Assembly: GCF_003289965.1 (NCBI RefSeq)
Contig: NZ_QMBQ01000003.1
Location: forward strand, 248,001-312,000
Direction of reading: 5' to 3'
DNA length: 64,000 bases
Source of the DNA: Mesorhizobium atlanticum
GTDB lineage: Bacteria > Pseudomonadota > Alphaproteobacteria > Rhizobiales > Rhizobiaceae
Made by a program: the position numbers and the translations under genes
Notes under the pieces: generated by a model
Databases searched by the model: none
The model's input: only the letters and a program-made list of their open reading frames with translations
What the model was told of the DNA's origin: nothing
Part shown: positions 21,191 to 33,561 of the stretch, piece after piece
Layout of the letters: each line of letters opens with the position of its first letter
Position numbering within the stretch: position 1 is the first letter of the stretch

Positions 21191-22413
21191 GCGCGCTTCC
21201 CGACATCCGCGACGCCGACGTCAATGGCCGCACGGTCCTGGTGCGGGCCGACCTCAACGTTCCGCTGAAGAACGGCAAGGTTTCCGACGCCACGCGCATC
21301 CAGCGCTTCGCGCCCACGGTGCGCGATCTGCTTCAGCGCGGCGCTGCGGTGGTGGTGATGACGCATCTCGGCCGCCCCGGCGGCGAGTTTCATCCGGCCT
21401 ATTCGGTCGAGCCGGTCGCCGAGGCGTTGGCAAGGGAGATCGGCCACGACGTCATCTTCGTCCCGGACTGCGTTGGAGCGGTGGCGGAACGGGCTGCCGG
21501 ACATCTCGGGCAATTCCGGCAGGGCGAAGTGCTGCTTCTGGAGAACCTGCGTTTCCACAAGGGCGAGGAAGAGAACAGCCGCAACTTTGCGCTCAGGCTT
21601 TCGGTCAATGGCGACATCTACGTCAACGATGCCTTCTCATGCGCCCACCGCGCGCATGCCTCCACGCACGCCATCGCCCAGTTGATGCCGTCCTTTGCAG
21701 GGCCGTCCCTGCTGGAGGAGGTCGCCGCGCTGACGGCGGCTCTGGACAAACCGGTGCGTCCGGTCGCAGCTCTCGTCGGCGGCGCCAAGGTCTCGTCGAA
21801 GATTTCCATTCTGAAGAACCTGGCGACACGAATGGACCACCTGATCATCGGCGGCGGCATGGCCAACACCTTCCTTGCCGCGCAAGGGCACGATGTTGGC
21901 CGCTCGCTCCATGAGGCCGATTGCATTCCGATCGCGCTCGACATCCTGGCCGTCGCGGCAGCCAGCAACTGCCATATCCTTCTGCCGGACGATGTCGTCG
22001 TCGCCCGCAAATTCGCGGAGGACGAACCGTCAAGCGTGGTGGGCGTGGGAGAGATCCCGCCCGATATGATGGCGCTCGACGTGGGGCCACGAACCGTGGC
22101 CCGCATCGAGGCCGTGCTTGGCACGTGCCGCACGCTCCTGTGGAACGGACCGCTCGGGGCTTTCGAGACCCGGCCGTTCGGCGAAGCCACCTTCGCGGTG
22201 GCAAACAAGGCGGCGGAACTGACCGAGGCGGGCAAGCTCACCACCATTGCGGGGGGAGGCGATACCGCGGCCGCCCTCGCAGCCGCCGGCGTCGCGGATC
22301 GCATCAGCTATCTGTCGACTGCCGGCGGCGCCTTCCTGGAATGGCTCGAAGGCCGCGCGCTGCCCGGCATCGAGATATTGCGCACCAACACCAAACGACT
22401 GGAGGACGCTTGA
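21187..22413 (+). CDS. cbbK: Phosphoglycerate kinase
   Basis: This 408-residue kinase phosphorylates 3-phosphoglycerate. It has the family N-terminal signature [14 protein letters not shown], substrate-binding HLGRPGG, and the C-terminal nucleotide-site glycine-rich [12 protein letters not shown]. It is translationally coupled to gap through a 4-bp overlap, and fba follows 2 bp later. Confidence 0.96.
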   Translation: MSALPDIRDADVNGRTVLVRADLNVPLKNGKVSDATRIQRFAPTVRDLLQRGAAVVVMTHLGRPGGEFHPAYSVEPVAEALAREIGHDVIFVPDCVGAVAERAAGHLGQFRQGEVLLLENLRFHKGEEENSRNFALRLSVNGDIYVNDAFSCAHRAHASTHAIAQLMPSFAGPSLLEEVAALTAALDKPVRPVAALVGGAKVSSKISILKNLATRMDHLIIGGGMANTFLAAQGHDVGRSLHEADCIPIALDILAVAAASNCHILLPDDVVVARKFAEDEPSSVVGVGEIPPDMMALDVGPRTVARIEAVLGTCRTLLWNGPLGAFETRPFGEATFAVANKAAELTEAGKLTTIAGGGDTAAALAAAGVADRISYLSTAGGAFLEWLEGRALPGIEILRTNTKRLEDA

Positions 22414-22415
22414 CC

Positions 22416-24994
<2,579 letters not shown>

Positions 24995-25018
24995 TCCCAG
25001 CAACAGGAGGACAACGAG

Positions 25019-25405
25019 ATGCGTATCACTCAGGGCTGCTTTTCCTTCCTGCCCGATCTGACCGACGAGCAGGTCACTGCTCAGGTCGAGTACTGCCTCG
25101 GACGCAACTGGGCTATCGGCATCGAGTACACCGACAGTCCGCATCCGCGGAACACCTATTGGGAAATGTGGGGGCATCCCATGTTCGACCTGAAGGACGC
25201 GAAGGGCGTGATGATGGAGCTCGCTGAGGCCCGCAAGGCCCATGGCGACAGCTACATCCGGCTCAACGCCTTCGATTCGACGCGCGGCTTCGAGACGGTG
25301 ACGATGTCCTTCATCGTCAACCGGCCGAAGGTCGAGCCGAAGATCGAGCTGACCCGGACCGACATCCGGGGTCGGAGCCAGCGCTACTCCTGGAAGGTCG
25401 CGTGA
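25019..25405 (+). CDS. cbbS: RuBisCO small subunit
   Basis: This 128-residue subunit begins MRITQGCFSFLPDLTDEQ and contains the conserved WTMW-like core (NTYWEMWGHPMF). The C-terminal extension (residues about 105-128) is the red-type beta-hairpin that fills the solvent channel of form IC/ID enzymes. It lies 24 bp after cbbL with an AGGAGG ribosome-binding site. Confidence 0.97.
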   Translation: MRITQGCFSFLPDLTDEQVTAQVEYCLGRNWAIGIEYTDSPHPRNTYWEMWGHPMFDLKDAKGVMMELAEARKAHGDSYIRLNAFDSTRGFETVTMSFIVNRPKVEPKIELTRTDIRGRSQRYSWKVA

Positions 25406-25533
25406 TGTGATCGACGGCCACCCTGGCAAGGCATTCCCCTGGCTTTGTTTCAGTGGGCGTGCCCAAGGCCGAGATGGCGGCCTCGGCCAGGGTGGGTGAA
25501 CAAGGAACAGCAGACAACAGGGAGCCGCAGATC

Positions 25534-26481
25534 ATGAGCGCCGAAACTCAGGCCGCGATCGACAATGACGGGTCGCCGAAGGTTGTCGACCTTAAGGCCG
25601 AATATGAAAAATCGGGCGTTGCCGAGGTGCTCGACGAGCTCGACCGCGAACTGATCGGGCTCAAGCCGGTCAAGCAACGCATCCGCGAGATCGCCGCGAT
25701 GCTCGTGGTCGAGCGAGCGCGCAAATCGCTGGGCTTGACCCACGACACACCGACGCTGCACATGAACTTCGCGGGCAATCCCGGCACCGGCAAGACCACG
25801 GTGGCCATGCGGATGGCCAACATCCTGCATCGATTGGGCTATGTGCGAAAGGGCCATCTCGTCTCTGTGACGCGCGACGATCTCGTCGGGCAATATATCG
25901 GCCACACGGCGCCGAAGACCAAGGAAGTGCTCAAGCGCGCCATGGGCGGGGTGCTTTTTATCGACGAGGCTTATTACCTCTATCGGCCGGACAATGAACG
26001 CGATTACGGCCAGGAAGCCATCGAGATCCTGCTGCAGGTGATGGAGAACAACCGCGAGGACCTTGTAGTCATCATGGCGGGCTATGCCGACCGCATGGAC
26101 AAGTTCTTCGAGAGCAATCCGGGCTTCCGCTCGCGCATCGCCCACCATATCGATTTTCCCGATTATTCGGACGACGAGTTGCTCGAGATTGCCGATGGCA
26201 TGCTTGCCCAGCAGAACTACCGGTTCGACGAGAAGGCGCACGAACTGATGGCGCGCTACATCGAACTGCGGCGCCAGCAACCGCATTTTGCCAATGCGCG
26301 CTCGATTCGCAACGCGCTCGACCGGGCGCGGCTCAGGCAAGCCAACCGCCTCTTCGAGACTTCGACAGGTCCGCTCGATGCAGTGGCCCTGTCGACGATT
26401 TCGGCCGAGGACATAAGCGTGAGCCGGGTGTTCACCATGCCCGGAAACAAGGCCGCGAGCCCAGGGAGGGCCGACAAATGA
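25534..26481 (+). CDS. cbbX: Red-type RuBisCO activase CbbX
   Basis: This 315-residue AAA+ ATPase removes inhibitory sugar phosphates from red-type RuBisCO. It has Walker [10 protein letters not shown] (near residues 84-92), Walker [11 protein letters not shown], and an arginine-finger region ([17 protein letters not shown]). The ATG at 25534 is preferred; an upstream in-frame extension to 25453 has no family support. Its stop overlaps the rpe start. Confidence 0.96.
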   Translation: MSAETQAAIDNDGSPKVVDLKAEYEKSGVAEVLDELDRELIGLKPVKQRIREIAAMLVVERARKSLGLTHDTPTLHMNFAGNPGTGKTTVAMRMANILHRLGYVRKGHLVSVTRDDLVGQYIGHTAPKTKEVLKRAMGGVLFIDEAYYLYRPDNERDYGQEAIEILLQVMENNREDLVVIMAGYADRMDKFFESNPGFRSRIAHHIDFPDYSDDELLEIADGMLAQQNYRFDEKAHELMARYIELRRQQPHFANARSIRNALDRARLRQANRLFETSTGPLDAVALSTISAEDISVSRVFTMPGNKAASPGRADK

Positions 26482-27164
26482 GCAAGACCATCATAGCCCC
26501 GTCAATTCTTTCAGCGGACTTTTCGAAACTCGGCGAGGAAGTGGAGAGCGTCGTGCGCGCCGGCGCGGACTGGGTCCATCTCGATGTGATGGACGGTCAC
26601 TTCGTGCCGAACATCACCTTCGGGCCGCCTGTCATCAAGGCGCTGCGCAACCGCACGGACAAAGTGTTCGACTGCCATCTGATGATCGCGCCGGCCGATC
26701 CCTATCTCGCCGCTTTCGCCGACGCTGGCTGCGACTACATCACCGTCCATGCCGAAGCTGGTCCGCATCTCGACCGCTCGCTGCAGGCGATCCGCAATCT
26801 CGGCAAGAAGGCCGGCGTGTCGCTCAATCCCTCGACGGCCGAAAATGTCATCGAATATGTGCTCGACAGGTTGGATCTCGTGCTTCTGATGACGGTCAAT
26901 CCAGGCTTCGGCGGCCAGGCCTTCATCCCGGCGGTGGTGGAGAAGATAAGGCGCGTGAAGGCCCTGATCGGCGATCGGCCGATCGATATCGAGATCGACG
27001 GCGGCGTCACCCCGGAAACGGCTCCTCTGGTGACCGGCGCCGGCGCGAACGTCCTGGTGGCGGGATCCGCGGTGTTCAAGGGAGCGGCCGAGGAAGCCTA
27101 CGCCAGGAACATCAAGGCCATCAGGGAGGCAGCCGACCACAGCGCGGGGGCGCGCGCGGCATGA
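26478..27164 (+). CDS. cbbE: Ribulose-phosphate 3-epimerase
   Basis: This 228-residue TIM-barrel epimerase interconverts xylulose-5-phosphate and ribulose-5-phosphate. It has the family signatures [10 protein letters not shown], the metal-site [14 protein letters not shown] and the phosphate-binding EIDGGV. It overlaps cbbX and gph by 4 bp each, so the three are translationally coupled. Confidence 0.96.
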   Translation: MSKTIIAPSILSADFSKLGEEVESVVRAGADWVHLDVMDGHFVPNITFGPPVIKALRNRTDKVFDCHLMIAPADPYLAAFADAGCDYITVHAEAGPHLDRSLQAIRNLGKKAGVSLNPSTAENVIEYVLDRLDLVLLMTVNPGFGGQAFIPAVVEKIRRVKALIGDRPIDIEIDGGVTPETAPLVTGAGANVLVAGSAVFKGAAEEAYARNIKAIREAADHSAGARAA

Positions 27165-27868
27165 GCGAACCGTCCAAGGCCTGGCGGCGTATCCAGCCCG
27201 CTGCTGTCCTTTTCGACCTCGACGGGACGCTGGTTGATTCCGCGCCCGATATCGCGGCGGCCGTGAATGAACTTCTGACGCAAGACGGGATCGAGCCTCA
27301 TCCGGTCTCGGCGGTGCGCAAGATGATCGGCCACGGACTGGAGAAGCTGGTCGAGCGCGCATTCGAAGCCCGCAGCGTGACGCTTTCGTCGCAAGCGCTT
27401 GCTGGACGGCATGCCGCGATGAACAAAGTTTATGCTCGTCATCTCACTGATCTGACAACCCTGCGTCCCGGCTCGGCGGAGGCGGTACGCGCCGTGCGCG
27501 CCGACGGCATCGGTTGCGCCGTCGTCACCAACAAGCCGGAGGCATTTTCCTACACGATCCTTGCTCATTTCGACCTCTTGCCCGACATCGAAACCGTTGT
27601 CGGCGGCGACAGCGGCTATCCGAAAAAGCCGGCACCCGACATGCTCCTTGCCGCGTGCGATCGCCTAGGTGTGCCGCCCGGCGAAACGGTTCTCGTTGGC
27701 GACAGCGGTGCCGACCTCGCCTCGGCGCGGGCGGCAGGGATCGCCTGCATCCTGGTTCGCGGCGGCTATTGCGACCGGCCGGTGGACGAGCTCGGCGCCG
27801 ACCTCGTGATCGCCGATCTCAACGCGCTGCCGGCGGTGCTCGGCCTGACGGAGGAGGCGAGCCCATGA
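27161..27868 (+). CDS. cbbZ: Phosphoglycolate phosphatase
   Basis: This 235-residue HAD-family phosphatase hydrolyses 2-phosphoglycolate made by the RuBisCO oxygenase reaction. The nucleophile motif [10 protein letters not shown] lies at residues 18-27, motif II TNKP mid-protein, and motif [19 protein letters not shown] near the end. It overlaps rpe and cbbY by 4 bp at each end. Confidence 0.93.
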   Translation: MSEPSKAWRRIQPAAVLFDLDGTLVDSAPDIAAAVNELLTQDGIEPHPVSAVRKMIGHGLEKLVERAFEARSVTLSSQALAGRHAAMNKVYARHLTDLTTLRPGSAEAVRAVRADGIGCAVVTNKPEAFSYTILAHFDLLPDIETVVGGDSGYPKKPAPDMLLAACDRLGVPPGETVLVGDSGADLASARAAGIACILVRGGYCDRPVDELGADLVIADLNALPAVLGLTEEASP

Positions 27869-28575
27869 CGATCCGGGCACTCCTCTTCGACGTCGATGGG
27901 ACATTGGCCGAAACCGAGGAGCTCCATCGCGGAGCCTTCAACACCGCCTTCATGGAACGTGGCCTTGGCTGGAAGTGGGACCGCGATCTCTATCGCGACC
28001 TGCTGCGCATCACCGGCGGCCGCGAACGCATCCTGGAATATGCGCGGCGCGTCGGCGCCCATGTTGATGCTGTGGCCATTCATCGACGCAAGACAGAGAT
28101 CTACAACGAGCGGATCCAGGCAGGTTCGATCACGCTGCGGCCAGGCGTTGCCGCTCTCATCGACCATGCCCGTGGCAACGATCTGGCGCTGGCCATAGCG
28201 ACCACGACCAGCCGTCCGAATGTAACAGCCCTGCTGGAGGCGACGCTCGGCCCTGGCTCCAGCGGCTGGTTCGCAAGCATCAGGACCGGCGAGGACGTCG
28301 AGGCCAAGAAGCCCGATCCCGAGGTCTATCGCCTCGTCCTGGCCGATCTCGGTCTCGAGGCGGGCGAATGCCTTGCCTTCGAGGACTCGCGCAACGGCCT
28401 GCTCGCAGCGAAAGAAGTCGGCCTGCGCACTGTCGTAACACCGAGCATCTACAGTGCAGACGACGACTTCGGCGGTGCCGATCTTCTTCTCGACACTGTC
28501 GAGGATCTGCTGAACGACCGGGATTTCCTGCAGTCCGGCAGTGACAAGATTGTGCTGTCGGGCAGCAGGTGGTGA
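27865..28575 (+). CDS. cbbY: HAD-family phosphatase CbbY (xylulose-1,5-bisphosphatase)
   Basis: This 236-residue HAD hydrolase has nucleophile motif FDVDGTLAET, motif II TTTSRPNV and motif IV FEDSRNGLLAA. CbbY proteins linked to red-type RuBisCO operons degrade the inhibitor xylulose-1,5-bisphosphate released by CbbX. It is the last gene of the cbb operon and overlaps cbbZ by 4 bp. Confidence 0.93.
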   Translation: MTIRALLFDVDGTLAETEELHRGAFNTAFMERGLGWKWDRDLYRDLLRITGGRERILEYARRVGAHVDAVAIHRRKTEIYNERIQAGSITLRPGVAALIDHARGNDLALAIATTTSRPNVTALLEATLGPGSSGWFASIRTGEDVEAKKPDPEVYRLVLADLGLEAGECLAFEDSRNGLLAAKEVGLRTVVTPSIYSADDDFGGADLLLDTVEDLLNDRDFLQSGSDKIVLSGSRW

Positions 28576-28579
28576 GTCA

Positions 28580-28800
28580 GCTTGAGCGTCAGAACCTACC
28601 ATGCGGATGCACCTGCGCCGCTTGGCTCGCCTGACCAATGGGCTTGTCAAGGAGGGTGGGGTCTAGGTCAATGCGGTCGCTTTGCAATTACGCCGACCAT
28701 GGCCGCTGGCGTGATCGACAAGCTTTGGAAGATCGCAGACACCGTTGCGCCGATGCAGGCGCGGCAAGTCGCAAAGCCGACCGCGCGCGGCCCTACAGAA
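28580..28800 (+). pseudogene. Degenerate transposase C-terminal remnant
   Basis: Conceptual translation across two frames gives ERQNL, then RMHLRRLARLTNGLVKEGG, a stop, then VNAVALQL, and then in another frame TPTMAAGVIDKLWKIADTV. This resembles the C-terminal end of a common rhizobial transposase (ERQNLT..MRRLTRLTN ... TPAMAAGVTD.LW). Frameshifts and a stop make it non-functional. No ends or target duplications were found. The rest of the 28576-28908 gap holds nothing I recognise. Confidence 0.55.
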
Positions 28801-28908
28801 AATCTATCGCGTAAATGGAATTTTTTCGGTCGAGGGTTGAAATTTGCCAAAAAAAGAGAGGCTCGCACCCGCCAGGGAAGTGTCGAGCCCCCAAAGCCCA
28901 GAAAACAG

Positions 28909-29124
28909 CTAGTGCAACTCGCGCGGCGGATCGTCGCTTTCGCGCTTTTCGATCTCTCGATAGACAAGGATACGCATCACCATTTCGGCGCTGCCGGCAG
29001 GCGACCGTGACGGCAACACACCAAGGAGGTTTTCCAGCTCTTGTTGGTCTATGGTGGCGAGATAGCTCTTTATTGCCTCGATGCTATCACCAAGAATGGC
29101 AAGCAACCCTGTCGCTTTTTGCAT
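28909..29124 (-). CDS. Possible small hypothetical protein, 71 aa
   Basis: This open frame on the minus strand lies 69 bp downstream of the bestrophin-like gene on the same strand. The product (MQKATGLLAILGDSIEAIKS...) reads like an amphipathic helical protein. I see no convincing ribosome-binding site and recognise no family, so it may not be translated. Confidence 0.4.
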   Translation of the reverse strand: MQKATGLLAILGDSIEAIKSYLATIDQQELENLLGVLPSRSPAGSAEMVMRILVYREIEKRESDDPPRELH

Positions 29125-29193
29125 CGTTTTTTGTAACCCGGCGCTAGAATATCGAGTGCCGGGCTGCAGGCCCGACAGCGAAGATTTGCGAGA

Positions 29194-30120
29194 CTAAAGT
29201 AAGATCGTATCCACCGGCTTTGGCACTTCCGGCAAATCGGCTTCACCCAAGGCTTGTCGCAGGCTGATTTCGATCGATTTGGCGATGGCGGCTATCGGCA
29301 GGTCGTTCGGCAATGTTCCAAACGGCGCCTCCAGTTCATCGCCAAGTGCGTCCAGCCCGAAGAATGTGTATGCGACTACGCCGGCAGCGATGGGCGTAAG
29401 AGCACCGAGAACGTCGGCAAGACCGAAGGGCAGCATGAAGCAGAACAGATACGCCGTGCGGTGGAGCAGGAGCGTGTAGCCGAAAGGCACGGGGGTGTTG
29501 CGCAGGCGCTCGCAGCCGGCGAGCACGCCGTTCATTTCACCCAAGGTTCGATCGAAGAGCGAGAACTCTATGTCCGTGATGCTTCCCGTGCAGCGCAATT
29601 GCGCAAACGTTTCTCCCATCAGTTGCAAAATGTAATCAGGTGGATTGCGGGTTGTCGAAAGTAATTCCTTTTCCTCAGGCGAGAGCGTTGCTTCCGCAGT
29701 CTGATTGAGACGGTCATGGTAGCGCAAATGACGTACCAGCTCATCAACGAATACTATATTCAAATGAACAAGGCGGGAACGCGTGCCGGTGGCAATTCCG
29801 CCCTGCCTGGCCAGTACCATGGTCTGGCGGGCGAGATCTCGACTGGCGGCAAGCAGACGGCCCCAGAGCTTGCGGCCTTCCCACCAGCGGTCATAACAGG
29901 CGTTGTTGCGGAAGCCCAGGAAGATGGACAACGCGATCCCGACCAGCGAGAAAGGCGCACCGTCCACCAGCGGTATAAACTGCGGCTCGCGGCTATGTCC
30001 CCAGACGACGAGCGCCGACAGCGCCATGACGATCAGCACCCTGGGGTAGATCCGCCTGATGACGGAGCCTCGAATCTCCAGGAAGAGGGTCAGGAGGCCG
30101 GGCGTTTCGCGAACGATCAT
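29194..30120 (-). CDS. Bestrophin-like (UPF0187) membrane channel protein
   Basis: This 308-residue membrane protein has the bacterial bestrophin plan. An N-terminal helix region leads into FSLVGIALSIFLGFRNNACYDRWWEGRKLWG, whose FRNNxxYDRWWEGR part is the family signature. Further hydrophobic helices lie near residues 230-265 (FCFMLPFGLADVLG, IAAGVVAYTFFGLDALG). Bacterial members form pentameric ion channels in the inner membrane. Its link to the neighbouring oxalate transporter is unclear. Confidence 0.88.
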   Translation of the reverse strand: MIVRETPGLLTLFLEIRGSVIRRIYPRVLIVMALSALVVWGHSREPQFIPLVDGAPFSLVGIALSIFLGFRNNACYDRWWEGRKLWGRLLAASRDLARQTMVLARQGGIATGTRSRLVHLNIVFVDELVRHLRYHDRLNQTAEATLSPEEKELLSTTRNPPDYILQLMGETFAQLRCTGSITDIEFSLFDRTLGEMNGVLAGCERLRNTPVPFGYTLLLHRTAYLFCFMLPFGLADVLGALTPIAAGVVAYTFFGLDALGDELEAPFGTLPNDLPIAAIAKSIEISLRQALGEADLPEVPKPVDTILL

Positions 30121-30183
30121 GCTTCATCCTGGTAATTGCCGGGGCGGCATGGCATCCATCACGGATGCAGCGCCCGCGAGATG

Positions 30184-31839
30184 TCAAAACAAAGCGGCGG
30201 TGCTCTTCAGCGTGTTCCAGACGCCCCAGAGGACCGGGAACCCGACCGCAGTCCAGGCAAGCAGCGCCTTGCCGTCGAGCCCACCCTTGCCGATGCCGAA
30301 GCCGCCGCTGGGGCCGGGCTGCGATACCGCGGATTTGGCTTGCAGGGCGGCGACCTCCTCATCCGACATGTACCATTTGTCGCTGAGCGGTCTCACGAAC
30401 GTGTTGGCGATAAGGCCGAGCAGCAGGATGCCGGCCAGGATGTACATGGTGAAATCGTACACCTGCGCGCGCGGCACGCCCGCCGCGAGCTGAAACTCGC
30501 GGATGTAGTTCACGATGACTGGACCCAGGATGCCGGCCGTGGCCCAGGCCGTCAGCAATCGCCCGTGGATGGCACCGACGAACTGGGTTCCGAAAATATC
30601 CGCCAAGTAGGCGGGTATCGTGGCGAAGCCGCCGCCATACATGGACAGGATGATGCAGAAGATCGCCACGAACAGCACCTGGTTGCCCATATGCGCGGCG
30701 GTTGGAGCCAACGCATAGAGCGCGATGCCGAGGATGAAGAAGGTGTAATAGGTATTCTTGCGCCCGATCTTGTCCGAGAACGTCGCCCAGAAGAAACGCC
30801 CGCCGATGTTGAACAGTGAAAGCAATCCCGCAAATCCGGCCGCGATCGCCGCGATCGCTGCCTTTTGCTCGGCCGACAGGTCATTGAAGGCCAACTCCGG
30901 CTGGCCAAGCAGGCGACCGCCAAAGATTTCCTGGAGCATCGGCGAAGCCATGCCGATAACGCCGATGCCGGCCGATACGTTGAGGCAAAGGACAAGCCAG
31001 ATCATCCAGAACTGCTTTGTTTTGTGCGCGTCGCGCAGATGCACGTTGCGGGTGGTTATCATGGACGTCTTTGTCGCGGATGGAGGCGCCCAGCCTTCGA
31101 GGCGCCATCCGGCCGGGGGGATCCGGTAGCCGAACGCACCGGCGATCATGAAGGTGAAGTAGATCGCGGCCATCACGACGAAGGTCTGCCAGACGCCGGC
31201 GGAATCCACGGTCTTGAAGTGGCTGATCAACAGATTGGCGAGCGGCGCGCCAATCATCGCGCCGCCGCCGAATCCCATGATCGCCATGCCGGTCGCCATC
31301 CCGCGCCGATCTGGGAACCATTTTATGAGCGTCGACACCGGCGAGATGTAGCCGAGGCCGAGACCGATGCCGCCGATCACGCCTGCGCCAAGCCACATCA
31401 GCCAGAGCTGGTGCACGACGATCCCGCTGGCCGCTATCAGCATTCCACCGCACCAGCAGCACGCCGCCACCACGGCGGCCTTGCGCGGCCCGACCCTCTC
31501 GAGCCAGCCGCCCCAGATCGCTGCGGAGCAGCCGAGCAACACGAAAAAGAGCGTGTAGATCCAGCCAAGGTCGGATATGCGCCAGTTACAGCTTGTCGTG
31601 AACAGCGCGGAAAGAAGGTTCAGGTCGGCGCACGCGGCCGGCTGTTGCGCATCGAGGACTTGTGACAAGGGCAGCCAGAAGACGCTGAAGCCGTAAGCCA
31701 TGCCGATGCACAGATGTATCGCCAGCGCTGCAGGCGGCACCAGCCACCGGTTGAACCCGGGCCTGGCCACGATCCTCGCCCGGTCGAGCAGGCCGGCCTG
31801 CATCGGAAAATCCAACTCAATTTTAGCGTCGGTTGTCAC
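30184..31839 (-). CDS. Oxalate/formate antiporter family MFS transporter
   Basis: This 551-residue protein of the OFA branch of the major facilitator superfamily has about 12 membrane helices. The first (AALAIHLCIGMAYGFSVFWL) and the central GSWLERVGPRK-like loop (GGWLERVGPRK) are recognisable. The family exchanges oxalate for formate or moves related monocarboxylates, so the exact substrate is inferred. The GTG at 31839 is chosen as start because GGGGAGGAA lies 7 bases upstream. It has its own sigma-54 promoter and palindrome pair of the same type as the fdh operon, which supports a role in supplying oxalate or formate. Confidence 0.9.
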   Translation of the reverse strand: MTTDAKIELDFPMQAGLLDRARIVARPGFNRWLVPPAALAIHLCIGMAYGFSVFWLPLSQVLDAQQPAACADLNLLSALFTTSCNWRISDLGWIYTLFFVLLGCSAAIWGGWLERVGPRKAAVVAACCWCGGMLIAASGIVVHQLWLMWLGAGVIGGIGLGLGYISPVSTLIKWFPDRRGMATGMAIMGFGGGAMIGAPLANLLISHFKTVDSAGVWQTFVVMAAIYFTFMIAGAFGYRIPPAGWRLEGWAPPSATKTSMITTRNVHLRDAHKTKQFWMIWLVLCLNVSAGIGVIGMASPMLQEIFGGRLLGQPELAFNDLSAEQKAAIAAIAAGFAGLLSLFNIGGRFFWATFSDKIGRKNTYYTFFILGIALYALAPTAAHMGNQVLFVAIFCIILSMYGGGFATIPAYLADIFGTQFVGAIHGRLLTAWATAGILGPVIVNYIREFQLAAGVPRAQVYDFTMYILAGILLLGLIANTFVRPLSDKWYMSDEEVAALQAKSAVSQPGPSGGFGIGKGGLDGKALLAWTAVGFPVLWGVWNTLKSTAALF

Positions 31840-31935
31840 AATGTTCCTCCCCGTTGCATTGGCCGTTCTGTGACGGTCGCTCGCCTTGGTGTTTTCAAGG
31901 CAGATACAGCCCTCGACCATTGACGACACGGACAA

Positions 31936-31952
31936 AGCAACAGGCGTGCCAG
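31936..31952 (-). promoter_or_regulatory. Sigma-54 promoter of the oxalate/formate transporter
   Basis: On the minus strand, CTGGCACG-CCTG-TTGCT matches the RpoN consensus. It shares the CTG just before TTGCT with promoter A. The predicted start near 31925 gives a leader of about 85 nt. Confidence 0.85.
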
Positions 31953-32002
31953 TTCAAATGGTAATATTATCAAGTACTTATTAGGCACCATTCTGCGACC
32001 TT

Positions 32003-32015
32003 GGACAGCCTGTCC
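32003..32015. promoter_or_regulatory. Palindromic upstream activator site D1
   Basis: GGACAGCCTGTCC is a perfect 5+5 palindrome. Its centre is about 60 bp upstream of the -24 GG of the transporter promoter. Confidence 0.72.
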
Positions 32016-32025
32016 ACACTTGGTC

Positions 32026-32038
32026 GGACAAACTGTCT
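32026..32038. promoter_or_regulatory. Palindromic upstream activator site D2
   Basis: GGACAAACTGTCT matches GGACA-N3-TGTCC with one mismatch, 23 bp from D1. It shares GGACAAACTGTC with site C1 of the fdh operon. Confidence 0.68.
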
Positions 32039-32550
32039 TCTGGCCGAGTGCCATCCGTGGGGCGGATCGGATGCAGTAGGGCTTTGGACGCTGAAGATAG
32101 TGTCGACGAACTGGGCGCAATAGTTCGCCGCTGCGGTCGGAGTGACAAAGCCGCGTGTCACCAGGAGCCTTTCCGTTGTCGCAAGAGCACCGTCGGGAAG
32201 TGGATCCTTAGGATCATTTCACCGTCGGGCGTCCTCCGTTGGAAAAGCTCGGAGCGTTTCCCTGTTCCAAGCCCTTTACGCCTGCCGAAAAGGCATCGTC
32301 TTTCCGGATCCTAACATCGGCCTGGAGCCGGGATAAGAAGAGCAAAGCCATCGCCATATTGGAGACCTCGTGGGTATGGACGCCTTCGCTCGTGCGCAAT
32401 ATGGATGGGATGTGGCCTGCGGTGGCGCTGAGATTTTCGCTGCGTCGCGAAGGCAGACGACGAGACTTTCGTTCAATGACGCTGCGCCGGGCGAGTAGGC
32501 CTTTTGATTGACGCCGCCCTGCAAAAGTGTCGATTTCAGGGGAACTGGTC

Positions 32551-33390
32551 ATGACCGACAACAAACCGGCCGCAGACGTCACCAAAGATTGGCAAGCAAC
32601 GCAGGGCCAAAAGTCCGCCGCGACGCGCCTCCGCCTTTTCGCCGCGCTCTCGTGGATTATCGCCATCGGCGGCGAGATTGCCGGGATCGTTTTGTTCTAC
32701 AAGCATAAGTTCGATCAGGGAAACCTGCCGCTGCTGATCGGCATTCTGGTCGGAATCGCGATATTCGCGATCGCCGGCAACCTGCTGTGGAAGGCAGCCA
32801 ACCGGCACGACCCGGCCCGGGCATCCGACACGGCCAGGTTCTTCTTCCAGAACCAGCTCGGCGCGATCATCACGCTGATCGCCTTCCTCCCGTTGATCTT
32901 CCTTATCCTCACCGACAAGAACATGGATCCGCAGACCAAGAAGGTAGCCGGCGGAGTCGGTGCTGCACTGGCCGTGCTTGCGACGGTAATGGGTGTCAGC
33001 TTCAAGCCCCCATCGGTCGAGCAGTACACCCAGGACATGAATGCGTGCGCGGCCCAGATCAGGGCCGGGCAGCCGACCACCGCCTGTTCGCCCGACGTCG
33101 CCGCCCAGGCTCAGGAAATCGCCGCGGATACCTCAGCGGTGACAGCGGCGACGAAGGACGCGAGTCACCCCGCCGGTCAGGATGTCGTTTACTGGATCGC
33201 GCCGGAAAACGGGGCCGCGAAGTCGTCGGAGCCGCATGTTTTCCATCTCTGCGCAGCCGTGAGCCCGCTGAAGGACAAGACCGTCAACAGCGGCTCCGTG
33301 ACGGAGGCCTACGCGCAAAACGCCATCCGCATCACCAAGCAGATCGAGATGGAACAGAAGCAATGCGGGTTCACTGCCTCGTCGCAATGA
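32551..33390 (+). CDS. Hypothetical membrane protein, 279 aa
   Basis: Four hydrophobic segments occupy the N-terminal 160 residues: LFAALSWIIAIGGEIAGIVL, LLIGILVGIAIFAIAGNLLW, IITLIAFLPLIFLIL and VGAALAVLATVMG. A soluble C-terminal domain with three cysteines follows (residues about 165-279). The ATG at 32551 has AGGGGA upstream. I recognise no family. The C-terminal part contains a conserved-looking segment VYWIAPENGAAKSSEPHVFH. It stands alone, convergent with cobT. Confidence 0.8.
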   Translation: MTDNKPAADVTKDWQATQGQKSAATRLRLFAALSWIIAIGGEIAGIVLFYKHKFDQGNLPLLIGILVGIAIFAIAGNLLWKAANRHDPARASDTARFFFQNQLGAIITLIAFLPLIFLILTDKNMDPQTKKVAGGVGAALAVLATVMGVSFKPPSVEQYTQDMNACAAQIRAGQPTTACSPDVAAQAQEIAADTSAVTAATKDASHPAGQDVVYWIAPENGAAKSSEPHVFHLCAAVSPLKDKTVNSGSVTEAYAQNAIRITKQIEMEQKQCGFTASSQ

Positions 33391-33457
33391 GGATGTCCTT
33401 CGGCCGCCTGGATAGCAACCGGGCGGCATTGCACCTTCGATCCTTCGGAAACTGACT

Positions 33458-33495
33458 AGGGCGTTTCGCCGTTTCACGGAAAGGCGAAACGCCCT
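33458..33495. terminator. Inverted repeat between convergent genes, possible bidirectional terminator
   Basis: A perfect 13-bp inverted repeat (AGGGCGTTTCGCC and its complement) is separated by a 12-base loop, midway between the stops at 33390 (+) and 33562 (-). There is no strong T-tract, so termination is inferred from position. Confidence 0.5.
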
Positions 33496-33561
33496 CTGTC
33501 TTGCGCATTGCCGGATGGAAGGCCGCGGCGAAAGCGCCGAGCCCGATCCGGGCGTCGTCGT

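Larger units (their letters stand above)
31953..32550. other. Intergenic region upstream of the transporter
   Basis: It holds palindrome pair D1/D2 (32003-32038) near its left end. The remaining 500 bp contains several short open frames on both strands, but none has a ribosome-binding site or a product I recognise. Confidence 0.6.

Noticed and set aside
31970-32161. Small minus-strand frame covering the D palindromes
   Set aside because: It overlaps the regulatory sites, has no ribosome-binding site and no recognisable product.
32214-32666. Minus-strand 150-aa frame upstream of the hypothetical membrane protein
   Set aside because: It overlaps the start of the better-supported plus-strand gene, lacks a ribosome-binding site, and its product is unrecognised.
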